From the NCBI GenBank assembly GCA_958298945.1, contig OY282605.1:112526267-112590266 (forward strand): a stretch of DNA of 64,000 nucleotides. Direction: 5' to 3'. The stretch's first letter is position 1; every line of letters starts with the position of its first letter. Of the stretch, positions 22,600 to 34,084 are shown one piece after another. A program made the translations under genes and the position numbers. The notes below the pieces were generated by a model that was given only the letters and a program-made list of their open reading frames with translations, was not told the origin of the DNA and searched no databases. This stretch comes from Atherix ibis (Eukaryota; Arthropoda; Insecta; Diptera; Athericidae).

Positions 22600-23530
22600 T
22601 ATATTTCTTTAAAAAAAAGGTTTTTACTTAGAATTTTTACTGACAAATTAGAAAAAATCTTCCGTAAAACTTTTCTGTAAAAAATCTGAATAAACGTTTT
22701 TTGTAAGAATTTTCAGTGAAAATTTTAATAAAAACGGTCAGAAAAACTGTTCAGTAAAAATTTTAATCAAAACGAAAAGAAGAAATGTTCAGTCCAAATT
22801 TTAAGTAGCATATTCAATAAACAAATTCAGTAAAAATCTTCAATAAAAATTTCCAGTAAAAATTTTCATTGAACCTTTCGTTAAAAAGATTTAGTAAACA
22901 TTTTTAGTAAAAATTATCGGTAAAAATTTTCAGTAAACATTTAAAGTAGTACAAATTTTCGGTAAAAATTTTTAGTAGAAAGTTTTAGTGGAAAGCTTCG
23001 GTAAAAATTTTCAGTAAATTTTAATTAAAATGGACAGAAAAATGGTTCAGCCAAAATTTTAAGAAACAATTTTCAGTAAAAATGTTCAATAAAAATTTCA
23101 AGTAAAAATTTTCCGCAAAAAAAATTTTTGGTAAAACGTTTCAGTTAAAATTTTTCAGACAAATGGTCTGTAAGCATTTGCAATAAAAATTTTCCCCAAA
23201 AATTTTCAGCGAAGATTGTCAGTAAAACTTTCCAATAAAAATATCCAGGAAAAATTTTTCCCAAAAAACTTATAGTAAAAATTTTTCCCAACAATTTTCA
23301 GTAAACATTTCCATTAGAAGTTTTCATTAAAAATTTTCAGTAAAAATTTAGTCTAAGAGTTTGTATTAAAAATTTTTGCTAAAAATTTTCAATAAAAATT
23401 TCCAGTAAAAATTTTCCCAAACATTTTCGGTAAAAATTTACGGTAAAAGTTTTCATTAAAAATTTTCGGTAAACATTTACAATAAAAATAATCAGTACAA
23501 ATTTCCCCCATCAACTTTAAGAAATATTCT
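22600..23530. repeat. A-rich degenerate minisatellite, block 1
   Basis: Dozens of diverged copies of an approximately 12-nt word, ttttcagtaaaaa and variants (ttttcaataaaaa, ttttcccaaaaa, ttttcggtaaaaa). A-tracts recur about every helical turn. No coding potential. Confidence 0.9.
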
Positions 23531-23544
23531 CAATGAAATTAGCA

Positions 23545-23745
23545 TTAAACCAACTTAAAGTTCAATTTGATTTTTATTTATTATAGAATATTTTCATATC
23601 GAATTATTACTTACACAAGCATATATTACAAAATCACATTTGTTTGACAGCTTAAATAAGATAAAAAGAATTTTTTTACATCCAAAAAAAAATCAGTCCT
23701 AAAAAGTATATTAACTTTATTAAAAAACAATCTTTCAAAAAATAT
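23545..23745. repeat. Dispersed AT-rich repeat, copy 1
   Basis: Shares about 200 bp with 29605-29830: agaatattttcat, cacaagcatat, gacagcttaaataagataaa, and aaaaagtatattaactttatt occur in the same order. It splits the minisatellite into two blocks and lies upstream of a tRNA-Pro copy in window order. Confidence 0.8.
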
Positions 23746-23749
23746 AAAA

Positions 23750-24135
23750 AAAAAATTTTCAGTAAATTTTAATTAAAATGAACAGAAAAATTGTTCAGCC
23801 TTAATTTAAGTAACAATTTTCAGTAAAAATTTTCAAACTTTCAGTAAACATTTTCAAACTTTCTGTACTGAAAATTTTCAGTAAAAGTTTTCGGTCAAAA
23901 TTTCCAATAAAAATGTTCTGTAAAAATTGTCAGTAAAAATTTTCAATAAAAATAATCAGTAAAAATTTTCCCCAAAAACTTTCAGTAAAAATTTTCAGTA
24001 AAAATTTTCAATCAAAATGGTCAGTAAAAACTTTCAGTAAAATTCGGTAAAAATTTTCAGTGAACATTTTCGATAAAAATGTTGACTAGAAAGTTTGAGT
24101 AAAAACTGCGAATAAAAAGTTTCAGTAAAAATTTG
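23750..24135. repeat. A-rich degenerate minisatellite, block 2
   Basis: Same approximately 12-nt word family as 22600-23530, resuming after the 200-bp dispersed repeat. Confidence 0.9.
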
Positions 24136-24859
24136 CATTTAAGGTAAAAATATTAAAAAATATTATAGATAAGATTTGTAACTATAAGAGCTTAAAGTAC
24201 GTGGACCAAAATCAGTTTATTTTTTTTAAAGCATAGATATTATTAAATAACCGAAGCGTCATTGCGTTACTATACACTTTTTGTTATACGCACATTCATT
24301 TCATAGTTAATTTTAATAAATTCATACAAAATCAAATAATATTATTTTAATCTATAAATAAATATAGATATTCTAATATTTTCCACTAAGAAACTGTAAA
24401 CTATGAACTTCAACTTAAATATTGCCAAAACTTGTTTTTATATTAAAATATTTGCAAAATTATTGAATACGATAAGTCTTATCGGATATTACGAGTATAA
24501 TGATTATTGGCGAATATAAATGATATCTTATTAACATGAATATTTAACAATAATAATAATAAAATTTAATATTATCATTTTGATTATATTACGGATTAAA
24601 ATCGTATCAAATAAAATTTCAGATTAAAAAAAAAATATTTGTAATTTAAACGTTATTTGATAAGTTAAATGTTGTGAATGAATTTGGATTTTCGTACGAA
24701 TGAGATATTTTTGTAGTTTAATACTTATTTTATGATCTTGAATTATGCAAAATATAAATTGGCACGTGGCCAGTATTACTTACATAAATATTTTTTTTAA
24801 CATCTTTCAAAAACTAAAAATTTATTAAGAGTATAGAAAAAAGTATAAAAATGAATTCG
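24136..24859. other. AT-rich stretch before tRNA-Pro copy 1
   Basis: No gene recognised. It occupies the same relative place as 29831-30450, but by eye the similarity between them is weak. Confidence 0.4.
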
Positions 24860-24867
24860 AAAAAAAA
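24860..24867 (-). terminator. Pol III terminator of tRNA-Pro copy 1
   Basis: Run of eight T on the minus strand, starting two bases after the tRNA 3' end. Confidence 0.85.
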
Positions 24868-24869
24868 CC

Positions 24870-24941
24870 GGGCTCAACCGGGATTTGAACCCGGGACCTC
24901 TCGCACCCAAAGCGAGAATCATACCCCTAGACCATTGAGCC
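24870..24941 (-). tRNA. tRNA-Pro (anticodon TGG), copy 1
   Basis: 72 nt on the minus strand. It reads GGCTCAATGGTCTAGGGG at the 5' end (A box) and GGTTCAAATCC (B box) in the T arm. Acceptor stem GGCTCAA/TTGAGCC is fully paired; the anticodon stem CTCGC/GCGAG encloses the loop TTTGGGT with TGG at positions 34-36, which reads CCA and, with wobble modification, other proline codons. All arms are canonical and a T8 terminator follows, so it should be transcribed. Copy 2 at 30460-30531 differs only at one variable-loop base by eye. Confidence 0.97.
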
Positions 24942-24944
24942 CCA

Positions 24945-26369
24945 CATATGTTTACATATCGAAAACTCACCAGACTCAGCTTCGAGAGCGTCAATTTTAC
25001 TGCGAGCTCTGACGGTTAGAAGAGTTTGAGAGGCTTCTATTTAAACAGATTCAAACCGGATTAACTTAAAAAAAAACAATAATTTCAGACTATTCTCAAG
25101 CAACCGTAAAAAAAATGGGTTTACGAGAAATTGTTCATTCCATTTTGTTTGTAAGAAATCATTTTTTGTATTGTGTAAACTACGAAATATCACCAAAAAT
25201 GTCGATCAGAAAACGAAATGACGTGTAAAACGAATTCATTCATACTCGAAGCGAAGGCATCATTACAAGAAGGAAAAATCACTCGTTATCCTGTCACTTA
25301 CGTACGGGATTTGACTAATTAAAAAGATGTCATCCTTTAATGCTCAAGTTAATCTGTTAATCTGTTAATTTGTAAACATTCACTTTTAAGGATTTCATTA
25401 GTCAGTGGTAACTGGCAGCAGGATATGGTTGCACACGCGCGTCACTGGACTGTCTTTGGTAGAGCCAACAACTCCAGGACCCTTTTAATTGCTGTGATCT
25501 ACTCCTCGGCAACTAGAAGAGTACACAGGACAGATGCTTAGCAGATTTGTAACAACTTTCTAATAATTAGTTCTGATTTTTACACCATTTTTATGGACCA
25601 ATTTCTATTATATTTGTAAAAGTGGCTTTTTTTTGTCAGTTTAAATACAAACGCAGGCATTCTGGAAATGTTTAAGGTCATTTATCAAATGTACTTGAGA
25701 ACTCATTCAAACGAATGTCTTTTTGGTGATTTGATCTGTTTTGTAGAATAACCTATTTTGTAAAATGCGGTTTTGGTGTAAACAATTAATTATACTTTCA
25801 AAGGCGCTACAAAAATACTTTTAGCTAATATCTAATTTCAAGGAGTCATAATTTTTTTTTTTGTAAAAGGAAACGGAAATTAACAGTGAATGGGTAATTA
25901 GACAATACGATACGCTTAATTGACTATGATTAGTTAGAAAAATTATTTTTAAAATAGAAAATGTTATATTCTATATCTTATAGGCAGTCAGATTTCTTTA
26001 AATGATATAAAAACCCTGCAAATGTTGACACAAAATTTTTGCTATAAAAATTAAAGTTTTTTTGTTGAATTTTTTCTTTTCCCAAAAATTTTTTTGGGTT
26101 TTTCTTCTTTAAGTAATTTGTTAATTAGACTATTTTTTTTATTCTTTAGAATTGTTAGAAGACAAAATTATGTTCGTACATATTGTTAAAACTGACAAAT
26201 GTCAATTGATTGACGTTTAATAAAGGATCAAATTTGTAGATTTTAAGTCATAATATTTAAAAGGATAACTGCCCAGGCGTATTTCTTAATATTTTACACA
26301 CTTTTGACTGTGTATGGTACCTTGGATCACTTTAGAAGCTGTAGCGATTCTTAGTGTATTTTTGATATT
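24945..26369. other. Stretch without a recognised gene
   Basis: Includes the 5' flank of tRNA-Pro copy 1. No coding or repeat signal recognised. Confidence 0.45.
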
Positions 26370-26720
26370 TTCTGACAGCTGTCTTATCACTGCCGGTGTC
26401 CCTCAGGGTGGAATGTTAGATCTAATCCTTTATACCATATAAAATCTTTCCATCAACTCCTTAGGAGTCCTCGATCAAAATCTCATAAGGGTTAATGAGT
26501 TAAAAGGTGTTAATGTTACTTTTACACTTTGCTGAGAATAGGCTCCTGATGTAATCCTATAAGGGATTATTTTAAAAAAACCTAATCGACAGACGGTTAA
26601 CCTAGAACCCTCACACGAAAATAAAAGTAAGTGAACCCAACGGACTCCGAGACACAACACAGTACTAAAACCTTACAACCCCGAATACTTCCAAGTATTG
26701 TCAATACTTTTTATAAGTTC
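26370..26720 (+). pseudogene. Jockey-like LINE fragment
   Basis: AGVPQGGMLDLILYTI near 26390-26440 is the RT turn (GVPQGSVLGPLLY) of a Jockey-type element; RRLTWNPHTKIK near 26590-26625 is its downstream LDRRLTWxxH region. The catalytic YADD part between them is deleted. Same family as fragments at 60.9 and 51.6 kb. Confidence 0.65.
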
Positions 26721-26732
26721 TTAAACTGTGTA

Positions 26733-27625
26733 CGAGGTCGGTTCAAAAAGTATCGCGAATTTTGAATTTCCGCGGGTTACGTATATTCGATTTTCGATTT
26801 TTTGTGGCGTTATGCTGGTACTCATGTCTCTCACTTATGCCGAAAAGTTCGGCCATTTTGAATATTCAGTTAATTTTTGACAGCTTATTTGCTTGCACGA
26901 GTTTTGGCTCGTCTTCGATTTTTGCCCATTTTCAACCAAAAACAACATCGCATTAACATTACTAAGGAGCTGTTGGACTCTGTCCGCGATGACCCAAATT
27001 TGCTTCAGAGGGTCACAACTGGTGACGAATCGTGGGTTTATGGTTATGACGTGGAAACCAAAGCTCAATCATCCGAGTGGAAGCTGCCACTTTCTTAGAT
27101 TACAGGGTCGTAGTGCATCATGAGTTCTTACCACAGGGTAGAACGGTCAATAAGGAATATTACCTGCAAGTTATGCGCAAGTTGCGCGAAGCAATCCGCC
27201 AGAAACGCCCGGATTTGGGAAGAAAAAAAATTGGCTTTTGCACCATGATAACGCCCCTGCTCACGTATCGTTACTAGTGCCCGAATTTTTGGCCATAAAC
27301 AACACACTTATAATGCCCAGATCTTTTTAATGTTCCCGAAACAGATTCTTCTAGCCCCTGTGACTTTTTCTTGTTCCCGAAACAGATTCTTGTACAGAGT
27401 GTTAATGTGATGCTATTTTTGGTCGAAAATGGGCAAAAATCGAAGACGAGCCAAAATAGGTGCAAGCAAAGCAGGTGTCAAAAATTAACTGAACATTCAA
27501 AATGGTCGAACTTGTCGGCATAAGTGAGAGACATGAGCACCAATATAACGCCACAAAAAATCGAAAATCGTATATACGTAACCCGCGGAAATTCAAAATT
27601 CGCGATACTTTTTGAACAGACCTCG
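26733..27625 (+). mobile_element. Mariner with long inverted arms (family A, fold-back form)
   Basis: TIR cgaggtcggttcaaaaagta at the left and its inverse at the right, TA on both sides (26731-26732, 27626-27627). Unlike 4812-5706, both ends are the 5' end of the element: 26733 to about 26959 and about 27400 to 27625 are inverted copies some 226 bp long, including the start of the coding region. The true 3' end is missing. Total 893 bp. Confidence 0.88.
26890..27385 (+). pseudogene. Mariner transposase fragment inside the inverted-arm element
   Basis: Frames give NITKELLDSVRDDPNLLQRV, the first catalytic block TGDESWVYGYD (about 27018-27050), GRTVNKEYYLQVMRKLREAI and KRPDLGRKKIGF, then broken remains of HHDNAPAHTS and EFLAINNTLIMP. 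No N-terminal HTH and no intact third catalytic block. It cannot encode an active enzyme. Confidence 0.75.
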
Positions 27626-27627
27626 TA

Positions 27628-28719
27628 TGTTCCCTCAAAAAAAATTCTTATCATATTTATCCTTTCGTCCTAATCTTCTAAATTGTTTTTTTTATAGCAT
27701 ATGTGGTCCAGTGGAAGTCAGTTGTCGGAGAGCTACTCTTTTTTTATTCATCAAACGACTTGTAAAAAATATTTTTTTCTAAAAGATTTTGCAATTATTC
27801 TGGGTTGATAGTAAACAACCTTTATTAATACCATCAATACTATGTCATTTGTTATTAATTCCATGACAACTACAAAGTACCAAAAACAAATCATGACGAA
27901 AAACTAGCAGGAATATTTTATTTCAATTTATTAATATGTTCCACGATATGCTCATAAATTTATTGATTAAGAAAAATATTGTTGCCGATCTCGTTACTAA
28001 TATTACCATATTTACATGGCATCAATCTTAATGTTGTCAGAATAAGTAATATAATCGTGTTTAACTAGTAATATTATATTTAAATCCAAGTTGGATATTA
28101 AACTCGTACAAGTACAATGATGATGATCAATTGAAGTATTTTAATACCTTCTGGAATCATATCTAATGTTTTCAACTAAATACTCATAATAAGCGTTGAT
28201 ACCATTAATTTGCTGATGTTTTTGATCTTTAATATTAATTTGCAAATAATGCTAATCCAATCGACAAGTTAATATTTCACTTATGATTGAATTGCCTACA
28301 AATATTGATCAAAAATTAACATAAATGCAAATTATTATCTTGTTATTAATACTTAGGAAATTTTATCTATTAAAAAAACACATTACGAAGGTTAAAGATG
28401 ATGAATTGGTTAACTAACATATGGAAGTATTTATATTTATGCGAGTGTATGCATTTCGAATAGGAAATGGAGCTTTTTTCTCGTTTAAAATGGTGTAATT
28501 GATGAAAGGGTATATCGTTAGTACTGAAAGGATAATTTTGCACTATGAAAACTAAAGGCACTCGTGTATTAGGTACATAACGATTTAGGACAATTTTGTG
28601 TTAGACTAAATGGAAATTACGAAAAAGCCACTTCATTATTATTGCCTTCTAAAAGTGCAGTAAAAATTTTAAGCTCGTCTGATAAGTGCATGATTCTATT
28701 AAGATATGTAATTAACATT
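27628..28719. other. Stretch without a recognised gene
   Basis: AT-rich; many short TAATATTA-like words; no gene or element recognised. Confidence 0.45.
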
Positions 28720-29230
28720 GTGCTTTTAAAGTGCGTTACGGAAAATTGAAAATCGAAATTTGCAGCCACTATGTTGGAATCATGGTAAATCCGAGAGTGT
28801 GACAAATCAGAAGTTGCAACGAGTCTATCGGGAACATTCTTTATCGAGAGCATAAGTTGTTCGGTAGTATAAGGATTTTTTGGTGAGCCGAGTAGGAGTG
28901 GAATAAATCCTGGATAAAGCATGTCTTCACTTTTAAAAACTGATGAAAATGTAGAATCTTCTAAGCTCTCCTTCATCAAAGGGATTTCTTTTTTAAAAGA
29001 ATATCTTGAAAGACTCAGAAACAGGCTTCTTCGCGCAGATAAGACTTTTCCGACACTTTGATTATCCACCGTAACAAAGTTTTTTGCTGCTGTTCTAAGG
29101 TCTACGAGGCTAGAGGCCATTCTATAGCGACACCATTATGAGACTATTTGGGGACTTCATGTTACGTGTACGTTGGCACCGCCAGCTACCCTAATGAAAG
29201 TGGTCGATGATTAGTTGGAGGAAAAAGTCA
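28720..29230 (+). pseudogene. Mariner transposase ruin (same lineage as 7060-7580)
   Basis: DNA similarity to 7190-7560 is visible in order: gcgttac, gcaac-agtctat-ggga, gagcataagtt-ttcggt, ctgatgaaaatgt, aagactcagaaa-agg-ttcttcgcg. The plus strand is the transposase sense strand, as judged from the 7.2-kb copy, and is full of stops. A 167-codon minus-strand frame (28617-29120) is antisense to it. Confidence 0.55.
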
Positions 29231-29604
29231 GACAATGATAAATTTTCTGGAGCAAATTAAGATGTTAAAACAGATTAAAAAAATAGGACTTGGAAGAATT
29301 ATTGTTGTATATAGGAACTCCACAATGGCAGGAATCGTTTTAAAAAAGAAATTCTGGGTTAAGTGGCATTCATGTAAAACATGGAGAAATGGTGAGTTGA
29401 ACGCTAAAGGAATTGCATGAAGGTAAGGTAAGTACGGATTTTGAGAAGTTTGCTTGATCATCAAGGAGTTTTTATTAAAAAAGGGATTTCTTTGCCTACC
29501 CTTCTACCCCCCACCCCTTTGCCCATCTAATTTTTTTTTTGTACTAAAAAATAATTTGGTATGAAAATTTAGAAATATTCTAAATGGAAAACCAACTTTA
29601 AATT
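29231..29604. other. Stretch without a recognised gene
   Basis: Short open frames only; a C-rich patch at 29498-29525 and AT-rich sequence after. Confidence 0.45.
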
Positions 29605-29830
29605 TATTTCATTTTAAATTCAGATTTGAAGTTTAATTTGAATTTTATTTAGAATATTTTCATGACGAATTATAATATTTAGACCTCACACAAGCATACA
29701 TTCCAAAATTACACTTGTTTTACAGCTTAAATAAGATAAAACAAATTTTTTTTATATCCAAAAAAAAAAAATCAATCTTAAAAAGTATATTAACTTTATT
29801 AAAAAAAACTATCTTTAAAAATTCCAAAAG
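29605..29830. repeat. Dispersed AT-rich repeat, copy 2
   Basis: Counterpart of 23545-23745, same words in the same order. Lies 630 bp before tRNA-Pro copy 2; copy 1 lies 1.1 kb before tRNA-Pro copy 1 with minisatellite block 2 in between. Confidence 0.8.
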
Positions 29831-30451
29831 GTACACACTACAAACTGCACTTCTAAAAAAAATATAATATATAAAAATGTTTATAGATTTTAGGAAAAAA
29901 ATGTAATTTTTCTATTTAAAACTGTTGGTAATATTCTAAATAAATTCCATCTAAACATTTATTTTACTATCAAAGGCAACGACGATCTTCTTAGAATACT
30001 CGACTTCGAAATTCGAATGTTGTAAATAGATTAAATATTTTGAAATGTATTCTAATGTGTAAATTACCGAAACATAAAAATTTAGAAAAACTATAATCGT
30101 GGTAATTTGTTAAAATTATAGAAGCATAAAAACTAATTTCCGAAAAGATCGCGAATATTTGTGGAAAATCTTTAAAATATTGTCAAATAATATAATACGA
30201 ACATAAATATAAGTTCAAAGAATCTTTAGATACAACACTTAAATAATTTTTATAAATATTAATCCTTGCGAATAATAAAAAAAGAATGTTTATGCTAATC
30301 CTCTGGTTACGCATAAAATGATCACAAAACCATCAAAAATTCTCTTTTCAAATATCGTCATTTATTTTCTGTTAATAAATTGGCATCTATTCAAAAATTA
30401 GTTCTTAAGACCGTTTAGATTAAATATTGGAAAAAAATTTAATCGAATAAC
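29831..30451. other. AT-rich stretch before tRNA-Pro copy 2
   Basis: No gene or element recognised. Confidence 0.4.
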
Positions 30452-30458
30452 AAAAAAA
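30452..30458 (-). terminator. Pol III terminator of tRNA-Pro copy 2
   Basis: Run of seven T on the minus strand, one base after the tRNA 3' end. Confidence 0.85.
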
Positions 30459-30459
30459 C

Positions 30460-30531
30460 GGGCTCAACCGGGATTTGAACCCGGGACCCCTCGCACCCAA
30501 AGCGAGAATCATACCCCTAGACCATTGAGCC
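30460..30531 (-). tRNA. tRNA-Pro (anticodon TGG), copy 2
   Basis: 72 nt, same as copy 1 except G for A at the base after the anticodon stem (variable loop). All stems pair, A and B boxes intact, T7 terminator present. Both copies lie in the same direction 5.6 kb apart, and each has the 200-bp AT-rich repeat on the same side, suggesting duplication of a larger segment. Confidence 0.97.
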
Positions 30532-32088
30532 CCATATCAGCAACATCTCGAAAAATATCACTTGCCACAGTATTTTTTGGCCACAAATTATTCACAATTT
30601 GCACAGCTGTTTAATGCACGTACACAGAATTATGCTTTTGCAATTTCCATAGCAGCGCAAATATTACACATCGTTTGAGCCGAGAAAGTTGACGGTGAAC
30701 TGGTTTCAGCAAAATTGCTCCCATTTGAGGTTAGATCACAATATTTTACTTCGGAACCCAGCGTCGCGATAAATTGTCAATGGAAATAAAACACCTTCTC
30801 TGCCAATTTACCCACCAATTTATGATGGTATGTAGATACCAGCATGCATTCAGTTAATTAGTAAATGCCGATGTCGTATAATTGCCGTTTTCACACGGTA
30901 ATCAATCAATAGTTATACGCTCATTGACATCTTAAACTGGATGCTTATCCAAGTACGTCTAACTGCAGTTATTATTTTATTGTCTGTAACTAAATTACCC
31001 GCTTATGAGCTTATTCATGTCGAATTCAATACTTTGCTGATTACTATTTGCAAATGATTAAAGAAATTCAATAAAAACTTTTTATCATGGACTGTGCTGG
31101 AGTTATTTCAAGGCACTTGCAATTTCATACCATTACGAGTACGTACTATATAATATCAAGTGTGGTCTTAGCTCAATCTTATGCTAAATAATCTACACAA
31201 CAACAAAAAAAACTTATTTGAATAACTTATATGCAATTAGAGCAATTAAAATTATTATGTGATAATTATTTATTGGATTTTCGATAAAATCAAGTACATA
31301 ATTTTTCTTAAAACTATAAAATTACTTTTAGTTGTGTCAGGTTACGCATTTTTTTCTTTATAAAAATAAAGTTGTTATGTTCATTTTATGTTTAATCTTT
31401 AATTTTGCATAATTATCCATGAGTTAATGTACCTCACAATTGTCGTTAAATCGAGGTAGAAAATTTAATTTTGCATAATTATCCATGAGTAAATTTAACT
31501 CGGAATATTTTTTTTTTCGCTAGCAGCAGGCAGAAAAAAAATATATTACAAGTTAAACCGTAAACTTTTCTGTTTTTATGTCATAAAAATTAAAATATTT
31601 TCTTAATAAAAACACTTGAGAAATAAAAAATGGCACATTGGTTAAAAAGAAATTTATTCCAATTAAAAGCACTTGTTGAATGGCCTTCGCGTTAAACCTT
31701 ACAAATGTGTTAAAATGAAAAATTTCAAAAAAAAGGTGTCGCTTCTAATATTAACTTTTATTAATATTTACAAATTGCAATAATTTTCAAAATAACAACT
31801 ATTAACTATTATTTATATAATTGCAATTATACAATTTTGTAGTTTGGTTAAATAAAATATATTTTAAAAACAGATTTCGATCTTTTATTTTTATTTTATT
31901 ATATTGCTGGGACTTTGCCATTATAACATTATTCAAATGGATGTCGTCACGAGATTTCTTGGAGGACATGATTTTTTTTATGAAAGAAAATTAATTTTTT
32001 ATTGCCGAAAGTAAAGATAAATAAAAACACACTTCAAATTCAGATTTCTATAAAATATTTATTGCGTTATATTGTTTGGATCTTTTCA
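30532..32088. other. Stretch without a recognised gene
   Basis: AT-rich. The word aattttgcataattatccatgagt occurs twice near 31400 and 31470, a short direct repeat. Nothing else recognised. Confidence 0.45.
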
Positions 32089-32089
32089 T

Positions 32090-32790
32090 TATACTTGGAT
32101 TATACTTGATCTTTGAGATAATTTTTGCAGGACTTGATCCTTTTGAGGTAATTTTTGATGACTTTTTCGCACATTTCGGTGTGTAATTAGGCCACTACTT
32201 GATGGAAGTTGGTTTTTAAATGCTCGAAAGTTTGAGAATTCACTGCGTAGACCCCCCCCCCCCCAAAAAAACAAAGTTCAACGGCCTCAGGTCGCGATAT
32301 CTTGGAGGCCAATTGACAACACTAAATCTCGAAATTTCGTGTCCAGGTAAGTTTTCGCCCAGTAAAGCCAAAATTTGTAAAGTTGTGTGGCTTGTGGTGC
32401 CGTCTTTTTGAAATTAAATTATAGTTCAGATTGAAATCTTTAAGTTCTGGCAAAGAAATCAGTTGTTATACAACCTCAATGCTCAGAATTGATGGAAATG
32501 GTATTCCCTTTATTTTCAGACAAAAAAGCACACCAAAAAATCATTTTTCACGAATGTAATGGTTTCTACACAGTCACTTGTGGATTTTTAGAACCTCATA
32601 TATGGTAATTTTGCTAATTGACATATCAATCGAGCAAGAAAGTTCCTCAGAAATTTCTGCGGTAAATCAGGACCTTATCAGTGTATCTTCTGTACATTTT
32701 TATAAAAGGATTCATAAACAAAATAAATGCTACCTTGGATGGTATATATGTTTGACAGCTGTCAAATGACAAGGCTCGGCACTATCCGAA
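32090..32790 (-). pseudogene. IS630/Tc1-like transposase ruin, DD41D-like family, copy 1
   Basis: On the minus strand, frames give FQKDGTTSHTT (second catalytic D block) near 32410 and ISRFSVVNWPPRYRDLRPLN near 32330-32270, followed by KVIKN-type residues to 32090. In intact relatives this reads NWPPRSCDLTPLDYFLWG. Counting from D of QKD to the position of D in PLD (N here) gives 41 residues between, the spacing of DD41D elements. The presumed 5' end at about 32750-32785 carries gtcatttgacagctgtcaaac, shared with copies at 34.1, 41.3 and 44.4 kb. Interrupted by a 13-C run at 32252-32264. Dead. Confidence 0.7.
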
Positions 32791-32799
32791 CTATATACA

Positions 32800-34084
32800 A
32801 AATGGATACTTTCTTTTGTAAAATTTTCAATTAATTTGTTTAAAAAAAAAACTTTTTTCACAATAAATTATAGAAAAATTAAGGAAATTTTTATCCTATT
32901 ATACTATTGAGTTTTGTACTCTTTTTAGGTTGATCAAAAATATTGATTAATTTCAAATATTTTTGTGAGTTATTTTTGAAGAAAATCTGCTTCTACTACC
33001 AAATCGCCAGTAGTCCTTGTATTTCGAAAATTAAAAATCACAGCAAAAATTAATAATAACTAAAATTTTCTAATTCTTCAATTTTCAACTACAAGTATTT
33101 GATCTTTATACTCTTACGTAATCGTATACACTTTCAAGAAGATGACATTAAGGTCAGTGCTAAAATGGCAATTTGTTTGAGAATTTTAGAGAAATTCCTC
33201 CTATTCGGATAAGATTTACGCAAGCATCTGGAAATTTTTTTGTAGAAGATTTTCTGCATAATATCCACGGTCATAAAGTGATCATGAATTCTTGAAGCAA
33301 TGCGGGTGGCATGTGCGAACTCAAATCTTGTCAATTTACTGCAAGCGACTAATTGGTATCATCATTTGCCAAATGTTCGTCAAAGAAGAAAACTACAAGG
33401 ACTGATGATCTATTGTAGAAGACTTTGTGAAGAGCCTTTCGGAATGTGTTAATCTGAATGCAATACGATCGAGAACGTTAATTCTCTACGTTGAAATAAG
33501 GCGTGAAAACGTCCACCCAAACGGGTTATTCTATCACTTGGAGAGCCCCGGTTTGTTCTATCAATTGCCGCAAAACTAACACTCGTTAGAATGAAAATTC
33601 GATTTGAATGAATCCATTAAGAAGACCGTAACTTATTCGAATTGCACGATCAATTATGAGCCACTTTAACTCTGACCACCAGGATGTCGCCTAATCGTCG
33701 CCAACCTATCTGATCTGTCGAGTGGATGTCGTGTTGTCAATTTCGCATTGACAACAAACAAGACCTCATTTGAATTTTCTTCATTGCTCCACTGACACTG
33801 GAGCGGTTCTAGGGGGAAAATCTTGAATAAAGAACAACGTCGTGCTTGTAAGAAAATGGCAATTAATTTATATATTAAAATCTGAGCTGATTAGAAAAAT
33901 TTCGACATCTCAAAATAAGATCCCACTAATTAATCGTGAATAGTTTTTTTTGAAAATTTCACTAATTAAAGAGTACTTTTTAAAAAAATACGTTTTGTAG
34001 AATTTTTTATATTCAAACATTTTTGAAGAAATTCTGCAAATTATATATTTTGAAAAGAATATCCATTTTGTAAAAGTACAGACC
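32800..34084. other. Mostly unassigned stretch
   Basis: Contains a possible minus-strand exon at 33134-33338: after acceptor cttgcag it is open for 67 codons (FEFAHATRIASRIHDHFMTV, basic middle, ends LTLMSSS). No domain recognised, and it could be transposon-derived. 33430-33830 is less AT-rich but unrecognised. Confidence 0.3.

Noticed and set aside
22600..24135. CRISPR-like array of short repeats
   Set aside because: Repeats are too short, strongly diverged and without unique spacers of constant length, in a eukaryotic context; it is a minisatellite.
28617..29120. 167-codon open frame on the minus strand, the longest frame without an obvious transposase motif
   Set aside because: DNA similarity to the mariner ruin at 7190-7560 shows that the plus strand is the transposase sense strand. 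The minus frame is antisense to it; a matching antisense frame also occurs at 7358-7555.
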